Shown here piece by piece: positions 33,664 through 44,191 of a stretch of 64,000 nt of DNA. Source of the stretch: Catonia carolina. Taxonomy: Eukaryota > Arthropoda > Insecta > Hemiptera > Achilidae. The stretch covers positions 22,611,419 to 22,675,418 of the forward strand of contig JAQMRL010000003.1 in NCBI GenBank assembly GCA_035578175.1, given 5' to 3'. The notes under the pieces were generated by a model. That model worked only from the letters and a program-made list of their open reading frames with translations. It made no database searches and was not told the DNA's origin. Each line of letters starts with the position of its first letter. Within the stretch, counting starts at the first letter, position 1. The position numbers and the translations under genes are program-made.

Positions 33664-34150
33664 GGATACAATTTTAATTTTTTAGCAGCTTTCTGAACAC
33701 TCGAATATAACAAACCAACTTGCGAGCAAAGTTTTCGTAAACTTTTCCATGGAGAATTGAGCAATTTTGTTTTCACATTTTCTAAAACGTCATCTGTCAA
33801 GAGAGTTAGTCGACCACTACGCTTTCTGTCACAAACACTACCTGTCTCTCTAAATCGGTTTGTTAGCCTAAATATTGACATTTTTCTGGTAGAGGAACAC
33901 CAACGAATTTAATCTTTTTGTTTTGGTTTAACGTCCGACTGTTCTGCAATTACTGCTCATGCAGACGGTGAAGGATGAAATGATTTTTTATAACGTATGA
34001 AAATATGCCGTGCCTGAATGGGATTCGAACCCAAGACAAATGTAATTTGCAATGATTCTTTACACTCGCGTGCGATTTGGCAGCAAAATATTGTTCAAAA
34101 ATTAAAACCCGTTGTTCTAGGTTAAAAGACCGTTGCTGTTCGTAACACGA
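33664..34150 (-). pseudogene. DUF4817-type mariner transposase, N-terminal DNA-binding part, broken
   Basis: From 34150 on the minus strand the frame reads SFNLEQRVLIFEQYFAAKSH, ASVKNHC. It is interrupted by SINE B (33916-34037) and resumes as MSIFRLTNRFRETGSVCDRK, SGRLTLLTDDVLENV, SPWKSLRKLCSQVGLLYSS, VQKAAKKLKLYPYRV. This is the paired helix-turn-helix region of insect mariner-like transposases (FTLEQRxFIxExYFATKSY, STIxRLxxxFRETGSVxDKK, SxRxLSxxxGxxxxSxxxxxxxLxLxPYxV). The sequence then crosses directly into the inverted 5' arm at about 33660, where ACGCGATA gives short homology at the junction. No catalytic residue remains, so it cannot be active. Confidence 0.8.
33916..34037 (-). repeat. 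tRNA-derived SINE (family B), 5'-truncated, inside a transposase
   Basis: On the minus strand it runs GTCTTGGGTTCGAATCCCAT (a perfect box B), TCAGGCACGGCATATTTTC, CATTTCATCCTTCACCGTC, GTCGGACGTTAAACCAAAAC. The same sequence is complete at 34610-34779. The tRNA-like head upstream of box B is missing here. Confidence 0.8.
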
Positions 34151-34558
34151 CCGGAAACGGCACAAAGTTTTACACAGCTCAAAGAGAATCAACTCACACT
34201 GCCGTATCTATACTGTTTGAGTAGGGTTACCAACGTCATGTAAAACAAAATTTAACTTTCTTAGAAAAATTACCAGACATTAACAATATGGCAACAGGAC
34301 TAAAATATCACTCTGTATTGTTTAGTTTTTTCATCAACAAATTTACAAAATTAATGCAGCGTCTACACTCTTACGTATGTATTTTAATCTGTTTTATTTC
34401 ATCTTTATTAATTTAATTCTTATTTTAATTCCATTTATTTATTGAATTTGAGGCAATGTAACTCCTTGACAACTCAAAACTCAAGAGAAGACCGAACACT
34501 AGTAACACTAGTGAAACACTAGTAAACCTTGATTTACTAAATCTTGACATGGTTTGAT

Positions 34559-35135
34559 TTGTTGTTGTTCATGTCATCCGCCGAAAGGCTGGTTTGAACC
34601 TCTAGAGGCAATGCCGGTCGCATTGGCGTAGTTGCTAACGTGCTCGCCTCTCATCATGCGGTCTTGGGTTCAAATCCCATTCAGGCACGGGATATTTTCA
34701 TACGTTACAAAAAATCATTTCATCTTTCACCGTCTGCATTAGCAGTAATTGCATAACAGTTGGACGTTAAACCAAAAACAACCTTTAGAGGCTTTACTAA
34801 GTAAAACGAGGAGTGTGGTGGTTTGCCATTGCCCTCCTTAATGAGTGGAAAAGTAGCCTATGCTTATCAGCATGCCAGGCTCTCCGAAAAGTATCTAATT
34901 TCTACCCTGAAATGACACCTCCACTTTATTAACCACAGGATCTGGCTTTATAATAAAATTCATTATTCTCAGAGGAGATAACTCTTACTAGTGTCTTTTT
35001 CTCCTCAATCTCTTCTGTTCTTAAATGCTTCAATCATTTAATTGGCTGACCACGTGACAAGAAACAGAAATATTTTTTGTAGCGCTGGAACTAGCTGATC
35101 GAAAGCAAATAATTTAACGCTCCACCTGCTTGTTA
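34559..35135 (-). repeat. R1 dispersed repeat, copy 6, split by a SINE
   Basis: R1 in reverse orientation: GTTGTTGTTCATGTCATCCG, CCGAAAGGCTGGTTTGAACC, then SINE B, then CTTTACTAAGTAAAACGAGG, CACAGGATCTGGC, TCTCAGAGGAGATAACTC, AGCGCTGGAACTAGCTGAT, AACGCTCCACCTGC. The SINE lies inside the CCTCTAGAGG palindrome. Confidence 0.8.
34610..34779 (+). repeat. tRNA-derived SINE (family B), full length, with target duplication
   Basis: A tRNA-like head ATGCCGGTCGCATTGGCGTA (box A-like TGGCGTAGTTG) and box B GGGTTCAAATCCC are followed by a body shared with 33916-34037 and the end GGACGTTAAACCAAAAAC. It is flanked by AACCTCTAGAGGC (34597-34609) and AACCTTTAGAGGC (34780-34792), a 13-bp target duplication with one mismatch. 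The insertion therefore postdates R1 copy 6. Confidence 0.85.
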
Positions 35136-35671
35136 TTGAAGAGCAATATGAAAATACTAATCGTTAAAATAAGAAAAGCTTAAGATAATATACGTCACTC
35201 GTCTTTCCATTGACCAACTCGTTTCCATAAGCGTATTTTTTATTTGTATTATTTTTTTTAACTTATTCCTAATTTGTGTACAATTCAATCTGTTCAATTT
35301 AAGAACAATAAGCAAACCCATGATCCAATGAGATGAAGATAATATGTATGATGTGTAAATGAGATAAAGTTTTGCACAGACCCAGGCCAACCACTCCTGA
35401 GAGAAAATGGTTAATTGAACCCCAACCATTAAAGTACACTGGTAACCAATATCTACTATTAAAATCTGTATAAAAGTAACTACCTTTACTAGAATTTGAA
35501 ACAGGAACCTTCGTCTCCAAAAATCAGCTGTTCAATAGCTGACGCGCGGTGACGACTTTATTTCTAGACTAACCTGTTGGGTCACTTGTATTAGTTAATC
35601 AGGTAATTAAGGAATCCGGGACGTTGTTATTGCAAACATCTGATTAACAACTGAAATATTGAGGCGGCTAT
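35136..35671. other. AT-rich spacer, nothing recognised
   Basis: Two overlapping minus frames (35157-35429, 35299-35520) show no domain. No repeats are seen. Confidence 0.4.
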
Positions 35672-35675
35672 GTAT

Positions 35676-36219
35676 TGTCGCCGACCGGGGCCGACGACAC
35701 GTGTTGAAACCTTGTCTGTAAAATTGGTGGCCCTGAAAAGGGCCGTTGTTGACGGTCGGAAGCGGCGTGGTAGAGGCTGAGCCCGAAGAGTGACGGCTCG
35801 GCTACCGGCTTCAGGCCTAGCCTTCCCTCAGCGGCAGTGGTGGCCCCCTGAGCCCTGCAGTGTCGGGTCGGCGTAGGCCGTCCGCCGATAGCGCGGCCGT
35901 GGCGGCTCTCTCCGAGCTGGCGAAGGCTGACCGGTGCGGGAATGTAGCGTACGCCACCAGTAGCGTAGACCAGGGATGGTGCGTCTGGTCTCGGCTGGGC
36001 TCGTCTTCTTCTGGCTGGAGCTCTTCTTTCATCTTGTTGTCCGGTTGAGAGTTCAGTGAAGATTCCCTCTCGCGGGTGAGAACGCTCTCTTAAATACCTC
36101 TCCGTTGAGTCAACAAGGTAGTGGGAGAGAGGTTGTAGGCTCTGCGCGTCTGTAGCGCTCCGCGCGGCAGGCAGTGTGACTGTGTGTAGACGCTAGTATT
36201 GGAAGGGCAGGCGGCGACA
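35676..36219 (-). mobile_element. GC-rich solo LTR with histone-type stem-loop
   Basis: The 544-bp block is strikingly GC-rich in AT-rich surroundings. It starts TGTCGCCGACC and ends GGCGGCGACA, so it has TG...CA ends inside a short inverted repeat. It is flanked by GTAT on both sides (35672-35675 and 36220-36223), a 4-bp duplication as left by Ty3/gypsy-type integration. On the minus strand a TATA-like TATTTAA lies at 36090-36096, about 125 bp inside the 5' end. No AATAAA occurs on either strand, but a perfect histone 3' stem-loop lies at 35729-35744, 53 bp before the LTR's 3' end. Short frames across it (35817-36032 minus, 35860-36048 plus) match no family that I know. A DNA transposon with 4-bp duplications is the alternative. 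Confidence 0.65.
35729..35744 (-). promoter_or_regulatory. histone-type 3' processing stem-loop
   Basis: On the minus strand CAACAAC precedes GGCCCTTTTCAGGGCC, followed by ACCAA and then ACAAGG. The 16-nt core fits the metazoan replication-dependent histone consensus (GGYYYTTHTHARRRCC) at every position: a 6-bp stem with two GG pairs and a TTTC loop. The flanks (CAAC before, ACCA after) are also those of invertebrate histone mRNAs. No histone reading frame lies upstream within the LTR. Confidence 0.7.
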
Positions 36220-36223
36220 GTAT

Positions 36224-38424
36224 ATTTTTATATTTATTTATCTTCCCATTACAATAATTTAAAGTTAATTTCCTTTATTATAACTTAAGAATCGAAAATT
36301 ATTTATATTAACCTCATGGTGGGAAAATTAATCTACTCAACTATAGTTTCTCATGTTCAGGTGTAGATTAATTAAATGCATCTCTGTTTATTTCTACGAC
36401 TGCAACTACTACGTACAGTATTAAAAGTGTTTGTTAGTAATTACAAATTATATGTTTCTTAAATACAAATCAAACTACTACAAAGGTTATTAAAGTATTG
36501 TGCTCTAGTATATAATAAATATATATAGTACTATATTAATTTGTAAACATTGTAGCATATATCTGCCGTTTAATGATTTATTTTTATAAAACAAAATTAT
36601 TAAAACCCGCCAGAAATGGTCCAAGATTGAGCAAGAACGTACACCAACTGAGAAGTGCTTTCATGGCTTTACGACATCAATTCATCACAACACTTAAAAT
36701 TACACCATCACATTTATTTTGTCAGAGATGTAACCACCTCTTTATGTCATGACATTAACAGGAATCTTTAACGGTTTCTGGTGGTTTTTAATAGTTTTAT
36801 TTATAACACATATAATAAGATACTCTATGCATGGATGAAATCAAAACAAACAAATACAAATTAATATATAAATGCGAAAATCGAAAGAATTTATCTGCAG
36901 CTATAAAAATGAATCATCGGGCCAATAGACGAGTTCACAAAATTATTGGGGTTACTGGTGTAATCATTGATTTTACAGTTTCTCACCCTACTTCCATTAG
37001 ACACATGATTACTGCTTTGATATTGTTTACTTGTGATAATTTCAACAAGAAGCAGCCGATTTCAACTCCAGTTGATATTTTTAAACCGGAAAAATGGTAG
37101 GATTGTGCAAATGACAAACAAAAGAGTAACGTCAAAAAAAAAAGAAAATATCTGATATTTCTACCATAGCTTACTGTAGTTTGAAGATAACATTACGTAC
37201 ATTTTGTAATGTATATATATGATAACTTTTTTTATACTACAGTAGAGTAGATGTAAAATGTGTTTCTGTATAGGCCTACTGTATAGTGTTTGTGTTGTTT
37301 TGTAACGTATTTTACTTTATTTAACCTATCCATAAGGGAAAAGTAAAATTAAGGTACCTAAGTCATTCATGTACTGTTGTAAGACGCCTGAAGCTCTCTA
37401 TAATACATTTTTATCAAAACGTAAAATATGTGCTTAATTTACTTGGTTTATATCACAAATGTTATCAATTTTTAGTTGGAGAAGATTGTAAATGAGCTAT
37501 AGTTCAATTAACCGACTTTTCAGTTATCTGACTACGATTTAGTCCCATTCAAGTTTGTTAAGAGAGAGGTCAATATACTTTAAACTTTTTCATTTACATA
37601 AAAAATGTTATCAAATAAAAATAAAATGATATATATCATAATTCAACCAAATCTAAATATCGTAAATATTAATAAAAAATAAAGTAATTTGTTTTCTTTA
37701 GAAAGAACGGAAATCTGAGAGATAGACTAGTCCTTTTAAACTGTCCTTTGGGAGAAGAGTACCGTGCAGGACTCGGTTATTCCATCTTCTTTCTCCAAAG
37801 TAGATGTATACATTGAACAAAGACATAGTGTAACAACTTAATCGTACCCCGGAGACGTATTCCGGAAAAGGAAATACAATATACAATACTGGAACAGTAG
37901 ATATAAGCTAGATGCTGTATATGTTGCACGTCTTCGAATTGAATCAGCAATGTCCAGTGTTGTAACAATTGTTATACTGGCTCATTTTTCGTCCTAGAAG
38001 AAATTTATTTCTTTGGCACACAGTTTCTCTTCAATTGGAATTTACTGCTGATCTTTAGAATTTCTACAAACAGCTATAGACTTCTTAAAGTTAAATAAAC
38101 AAAGTTCGTTTCTACATTGTAGTATTTCTATTTACATTTTTGAAATCTTTTATTGAGTTAACTAAATTGAAAAGAACTTATGTCAAAAACATTTTCATAA
38201 ATTGATGATTGAATTTATCTTTTACTACCAGCCCCTGCTTATTTCTATTACCATTCATGAAAATGTGTTACTTGTCTTAGTTTTTACTGTTCAAACAATA
38301 TTGTGCATTGGAACCATTCGGAAAAGCATAATTTTTTTAGTAATATAATTTTTTACAATGTTCAGATGGCAACTAAAATTATTGTCGTGTTTAAAACATT
38401 TTCTTTTCACAATCAAGGATTAGG
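36224..38424. other. AT-rich spacer
   Basis: An 89-codon plus frame at 36831-37100 and minus frames near 37.7-38.0 kb show no recognisable domain. A TAGGCCTA octamer lies at 37271-37278. Confidence 0.4.
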
Positions 38425-38640
38425 CTTCCGCCTGTTCCGACTAACAACAGCGACAAAACTCTATTGAATTATTGCCGTCTCTTGTGTGGCATTCCAACAT
38501 CTCTCCTTCTCTCCGGCCTGTGTTTCACAATGTTGAGGGGGCCTTCCTTCAGTCATTCTCTCCAACGATTTCAATATTGTGCAATCTTCCCATTTAAGTT
38601 GTGTTTACTACTTGCAATATTACATCAATCCGACGCAATT
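38425..38640 (-). pseudogene. RTE-like LINE, 3' terminal fragment (second family)
   Basis: On the minus strand NRWRE, then KHRPERRRDVGMPHKRRQ*, and finally SRNRRKPNP before a stop can be read across a frame change. The usual ending is WRxHLxRM...xYxPxGRRDVGRPRKRWxDQ...xxPNP*. The RRDVGxPxKR core and the terminal PNP mark the C-terminus of a widespread insect LINE family. Only the last ~70 codons remain. Confidence 0.55.
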
Positions 38641-40260
38641 TTTTAAGAGAAAGGAAAATTTCTAATAGATATTGGTCTGATAAAAATATTAGAAGAAACA
38701 ATTGAACTATATTTATTTATTTACGTTTGGTTTCTGCATTTTTTTAAGTTAGAGATTGTAATTTTGTATAATTATTTGATTAAAGTCTAAATGTATAATA
38801 AATTTTGATTAAAGTCAGAATTTAACCATCCTACTTTTACTTTTCTTCTATTCTGAGAAAACAAATTACATAAAGGAAAATCTTTACCTGCTTTCTCTTG
38901 ATTCCAACATATTTGGTCCACATAATTTTCTAAGGAATTTTCTTTCTGTTTTAAAAAGTTTTTGCATTGGACAACAGCTCTGGGTTGTTGAAATTCATGG
39001 AGTAAAATATTCAATTGGGAATTGCTGGTTTGAAAACTGTGATAACGTCACAATTTACTGTAACTACTTTGAAATGTTTTCTTGATGTTAATTAAAATTG
39101 TTTCAATTTCTAATTTTATCCTTCCTAGACAGCTTGTTTTTATCACAACTCATATTATTATTACGAGATAACAGCTTGATAATATTAAAGATTATATTGT
39201 GTGTTAACTTTTTAACGTTATCAGTTTCTCCCTGGAAATCCAATCTAGGATCTTCCGCACTAGAATCTAGTCTAGCACGCTATCTTTATGCAATATAGGC
39301 GGCGATTCGTAGCTTTAAAACACTTAACAATAATGAATTTTAAATCTGTAGAATCTTCAAACCACTGTATATTCTTATATTTTACGGAGACATGGTTTAT
39401 ACCGACAATAATTTTATAAAACGTGCAGGGTTGGTTTTCAATGTGAAACCAATTTCACCTCTTCGTAAAGTAATAATGTATGTTTACTTCATCAGTATTG
39501 ATCCGCAAGTAATAAATTTAATAAAATTTAAAACTCCGTTCTAGCATACAACGTGTTTTAACAATTTGTTTACTTTTTGAACGTTAAAAAGAAAATAGGT
39601 GTTGAATCTGGTAATGAAATTGATCTATTATATTTAAGGGAAGCGTTGATAGGAAATCGGAATCACCTGGATGGCAGTGGTTACCATGGAAACAAACAAA
39701 CAATCGATATTCACTCAAGTTGGAAGAGCCTGTCACACACTCTACCTTTCTTTATTCGTTGGCACGTTCAAATCGAATGGTTCACTATAAAGGATGGTTC
39801 ACTTACAATATTAGGAAAAAAGGAACTCCACTTTTTCATTCTGTCTCTGTCTACTTCCTACATACTCAATCTATCCCTCTTCGTTTTTTCACACAGGCAC
39901 ACTTTAAAGTGTTCCTCTATCAACCCTTTCATTCTTTGTGTTCGTTCGTGTTTTGCTATTTAGTTTTACTATTTGATTCAATCACTTATAACACTATCTG
40001 GAATAGAAGTAAAATTGACGTACTTGTCTACGTATTGACATTTGTTAAACAAATAAAATTTTCTTGCAAATTTTTCAATCGATCAGTATTCCCAGCACTA
40101 ATGTGTTTGCGTTATAGTTTTTAGTTTTATTGTAATAAAAATTCATGATCCGATTTCAACTAGCATTCAATTTTCTAATAAAACTTAACTGTCGATAGAA
40201 AATATGGCTGTGTTTTTTTAAAAATTGCAAGGAGTTCAAAAATTCTCGTGGTAGTAAATT
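38641..40260. other. AT-rich spacer with two unassigned frames
   Basis: Overlapping plus frames at 39577-39963 and 39720-40124 are long for this composition, but they use no recognisable motif and have no splice or promoter context that I can support. Confidence 0.35.
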
Positions 40261-40261
40261 T

Positions 40262-40740
40262 TTCAGTTTATTCAAAAAGTGGCAAATACGAGATGTACGA
40301 GTGGCAAATATGAGAAGCATAGAAAGGAGAATAGTTCAAAACATCCTAGGACCTAAGAAGGAAGAACGCGATTACAACAGACCCACTTCGAACAATGAGA
40401 TATACGACAAAACTGAATACGTAATCCATGTTTTGAGAAAGAGGAGAGTTGTATTTCTCGAATACGTGGTAAGAATAAAAGATAATAGATTTACAAAAGA
40501 AATTATCGTTAAAATGATAAATCTCAAAACCAAAGTTACATGGTTCACACTAACATTGAATGACCTTAAAGTGCAAAAATGTACACAGAAAACATACCGA
40601 ATAGGGAAATTTTTAGAAAAACTCCAGAGTGATCTTTGTGGAAGAGAATGAAAAGAAGAGACGTGAACTCCACATCATTCGGAAGGAAAGATCCAAAAGA
40701 ATGAAGAGATTGTAAGATAATAGGAAACGTGAGCAAAACG
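40262..40740 (+). pseudogene. RTE-like LINE ORF2 C-terminal fragment (third family)
   Basis: The frame open from 40301 reads ERRIVQNILGPKKEERDYNR, NEIYDKTEYVIHVLRKRRVV, FLEYVVRIKDNRFTKEI, KTKVTWFTLTLNDLKVQK and FLEKLQSDL. Insect RTE-like LINEs of this group have ERxIxRxILGPxKxExxYRxRxNxEIYxxxExIxDxIRKRRxxFYGHxxRMxxxRLTKxIF and KxxxxWxxExxxDLxxL here. The match runs the whole length with no stop for 116 codons. The usual YGH is EYV here. The last part after 40651 is frame-shifted. Confidence 0.75.
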
Positions 40741-43700
40741 TTACGATGTAATTAAAATACTGACTTGGCGAGCACTCTTTTAAGGACTATTCGAAAAACG
40801 CGGCGAAAATTATAAAAAATTTTCTCAGTCTTTAAAAGATTAATATTTTGAATTTTAAAATATTTTTTGGAGAATTTTTGTTCCAGTTTTACAAAAATCA
40901 GTAATTATTCTTTTGATTGTCACCGTCGCTAATTTCTAATTAAGTATTGTACTCCTGTATACTCAATCATATCCCGAAGCAGAAAATGCAGCAGTTTCCC
41001 ATCGAGATAAGCGAATCAGATTCAAAATGAGTGTCCACCAGGGGTACGCCAGCTCAGACCTCGGAGTCTACTAATATTAACTAGTAAGAGAAGGTATTTC
41101 CTGTTCAAAAACCAGTTTCGGTTCGATTTAAATGTCAGGAATAAGGTCCATCATCTTCGTGGTAAGAAAAGATCAAAAATAAAGAAGAGAAGCGCGATTA
41201 CTCTGATGATGTGATATGGCTGTCTGACTCCGATGAAGACAAAGGCGAGGGAAGTTTTTGTCTTTTGTGAACTACGAAACACATCAGCTACTTAACGCAG
41301 CTTTACTCAGCAGAACAACAACCAAACGGCCCTTTTCAGCGACAACTTTTTAATAATTTCTTATAACGTCATTAGTTATTCTTTCCATAACAAAAATATC
41401 ACAAAAAAATTAATTTTATTTCTTTAATATTTTCTTACATAAATGAATAGCTATCTACATTTTTAATGTAACCAATGTACAAGGAATGTAGCCCCAGTTT
41501 CATACAAGTTTATGAGCATACTTATAAAATGATTTAAAAACCGAAACTATAGTTTTAACTACTAAAGTAGAATATTTATACTTATAGATAAAACAGTTAA
41601 TTTTGATTAAATCACTTCTTTTTTCTACTGTCTAATAATTTAAAGCTGAAAGAAAAATTACATTTTAATTATTATAATACCAACATAATTTAATGCCCAA
41701 AAACCCTCTGTTTACATTATGACTTATTTTACACAACATAAACATAATACACTGTTTACTATCAAACTTACGAGTACTTATCTGTACCTACTATTAGATA
41801 TTTTTCACCTAAGCGTAGGGTCATTCGGGATCTGGGTAAAGTAAATAACAATTTGACTTTCTTAAACTTATTCTAATTATTTAATTTACGAAATAAATAA
41901 CTACAATTAATTAGCCTTATGTATAATGTATATTTACACAATTAATTATTTAATTTAGCATACTAACGAATAAAATTAGATTGCTTCACTTAAATTAATT
42001 AAAAAGTATAAAGCTTAAACTGATTTTACAAATAATAATAGCCTCTTACCTACATCTAATAACAGTATGAAGGTTTTTTCTAATGTACATGTGACCGTGT
42101 TTAATAAATATTTGCTAATGTTACTCACTCATTCATAATCGAATCACAACTTCAACTGAACTAAACTATTAAGGGCTCCCACCGTAAAATAATTGTGGTG
42201 GTTGACATTTCTATTAACGCACAGATTTTTACATAACAAAATACAATAGGAGACCCAATCAATCTACGTTTTACCAGAAATATTCAAAACATAACATAAA
42301 TGATCAATAACAGACATAACAGTACATACATACATACCCAGTACCTCTTTTACAAGAATTAATTTTCAAAACATTCCATTCACAGTCAATTACTCTCACA
42401 CACTCACTACTATTGTTGAGTACACTCCACCTCATACAATATTTTAGATTTTTTTGCAATAACAGTCTATTTTATCAACCATTTCTAGAATGTCGTAGTG
42501 TTACAATATATACTCGTATATCTACTGTTTATTTTACAAACGATCCCTATCCAACAATGGACTCCCTTGTCCTTGTATAGGTCAGTATGCAGTATGAAAA
42601 TATAACCATGAGCATCTGCTTAGATTAAACTTTATAGCAGCGTTTTTTGCAACAACAGCATTAAAATTGGTAACAAATAACTAAAATGTATAAGACTGGT
42701 ATGAGATTTCCAAGCAGTTAAGTGCGATTGATGGTATTATTTATTGAACTGTGTAAACAGGATCGTTATGATAAATTTTGAATTTATAATCCATACTTAT
42801 ATATTACAATACTTGATAAATTAATTTATTGGATTTGAAATACAATCGATAATAACTACAGTAATTCATTATTACTTATCGTTTTTCATTAACAGAATAT
42901 TACAATATAATTCCAAATATTCAAAATGGATTTTAGTTAAATATCATTTGAAATTACCTGGTGTTGTATACCACTGTAATACGTATTACAAAATGAATTT
43001 AGGTATAATAACAATAAATTACTTACGATAATACTGTTGTGTTTGTACAACGAAAGTTTAAAACCACAACTTTTGGTTTAAATCAAAATATTTGCGAATA
43101 ATTATTACCTTGTATCATAATGGTCCGTTTAATAATATAATATGGTACAATCGTATTTATTAATATAAACTTTTCAAACTATAACTGCATTTGATATTTT
43201 ATCTGTGGTTGTGAAATATTATGTTTTATAACAATATTCAATATTTTGTTTAAATTATACAAAAGTGGTAATTCAAGTGGAAAATTAAACTTAATACAGA
43301 AAAGTGTGTTCTAGTAACGCTTAGTTTTTGACAATATACTTGTATTCCAGTGTTTTTAAATAATTTTCCTATTTCAAAATGATACAAAAGTAAAGTTTTT
43401 CGGAATTAACCTTGTAAGCAAACTCACATGGGTTCCTCATACGAAGTTAAAGTGTCAAAAAGTGAATAATCGACTCAAAATTGTTTAACGTTTTTGTTTC
43501 CGAAATTTAAGCTTCCATGAAAATAGAAACTATGCCTTTATACACAACTTCTTAGACCTATTTTTACATAAAGCTTACAGATCTTCTGTGCCAATAAAAA
43601 CAACATTAAAACCCTTCAGGTATTTCAATCAAAATTTTTGTGACTTGCTATTCATGTACCATCTTATGTCAGCAATAAGACGTTACATGAAGACGTAAAA

Positions 43701-44191
43701 ATTCCTTTCATAAATGATTAATTACACAACAAGTAATATTTGTTGAGTCAGGATTTAGGTAATAAACTAAAAAAGAAAACAGTGAGATAGGGATCTTCTA
43801 TAAAAATGTATTCATATCACAACATGTTAACCACTCACGTCAAATAATATTTCAGAAACTACCCTTGCATCTTATCAAGACCCAACTACTGCAAACTGCC
43901 TTTATCATAGATTCCAAAATTTCAAAAATTCAAAAAAGGAAAATTGAATTGCTAAATTCAATTCGCTGGGAATTTGGGGTAATTATGAATTTATATAATA
44001 TAATACGCTATATTAAATTCAGGAAACAAATTTTTCTCTTAGCTGTAAGAAACAAATCATTTTGTAGTTTTACAGAATTGTATAGTTCCAAATTTTTAAT
44101 AAAGGATATAACAAAATGAGAAGCAAACAAACGGGTGTGTATAAATAGTTAAAAACGTCTGTAAATCAAAGTGCATCAATAGATAAACTAA
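40741..44191. other. long AT-rich spacer with a partial histone-like stem-loop
   Basis: Apart from ACGGCCCTTTTCAGCGAC near 41328 and a less AT-rich patch around it (41020-41345), nothing is recognised. The frame at 43865-44119 has no domain. Confidence 0.4.
41328..41343 (+). other. damaged histone-type stem-loop
   Basis: AACAACCAAACGGCCCTTTTCAG is the textbook lead-in, 5' stem and loop of a histone mRNA 3' end, but the 3' stem is AGCGAC instead of AGGGCC, so only part of the stem can pair. No histone frame can be read in the 300 bp upstream. It may be a decayed relic or a chance match. Confidence 0.35.

Larger units (their letters stand above)
33408..34315 (-). mobile_element. fold-back mariner derivative with inverted 5' ends
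   Basis: The two ends (33408-33660 and 34066-34315) are inverted repeats of about 250 bp. Both begin CAGAGTGAT.TTTTAGTCCTG, share AGATACGGCAGTGTGAGTTG and GTGCCGTTTCCGGTCGTGTT, and both run on into transposase codons (TCTTTTACCTTAGAACAACG on the left, TCTTTTAACCTAGAACAACG on the right). Each arm is thus the 5' end of the same transposon, including the first ~25 codons. Only the right arm connects to the rest of the gene; the native 3' end and DDE domain are gone. TA flanks the right end (34316-34317). A SINE of family B is inserted in the gene. Confidence 0.8.

Noticed and set aside
34610..34690. Possible tRNA gene
   Set aside because: It is the head of SINE B, repeated at 33916 and flanked by a target duplication; the cloverleaf is incomplete.
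35860..36048. Plus-strand SELAKADRCGNVAYATSS, reminiscent of the histone H2B tail (ELAKH...TKYTSS)
   Set aside because: The match is short and gapped, on the strand opposite to the stem-loop, and the preceding residues do not fit H2B. Treated as coincidence in a GC-rich LTR.
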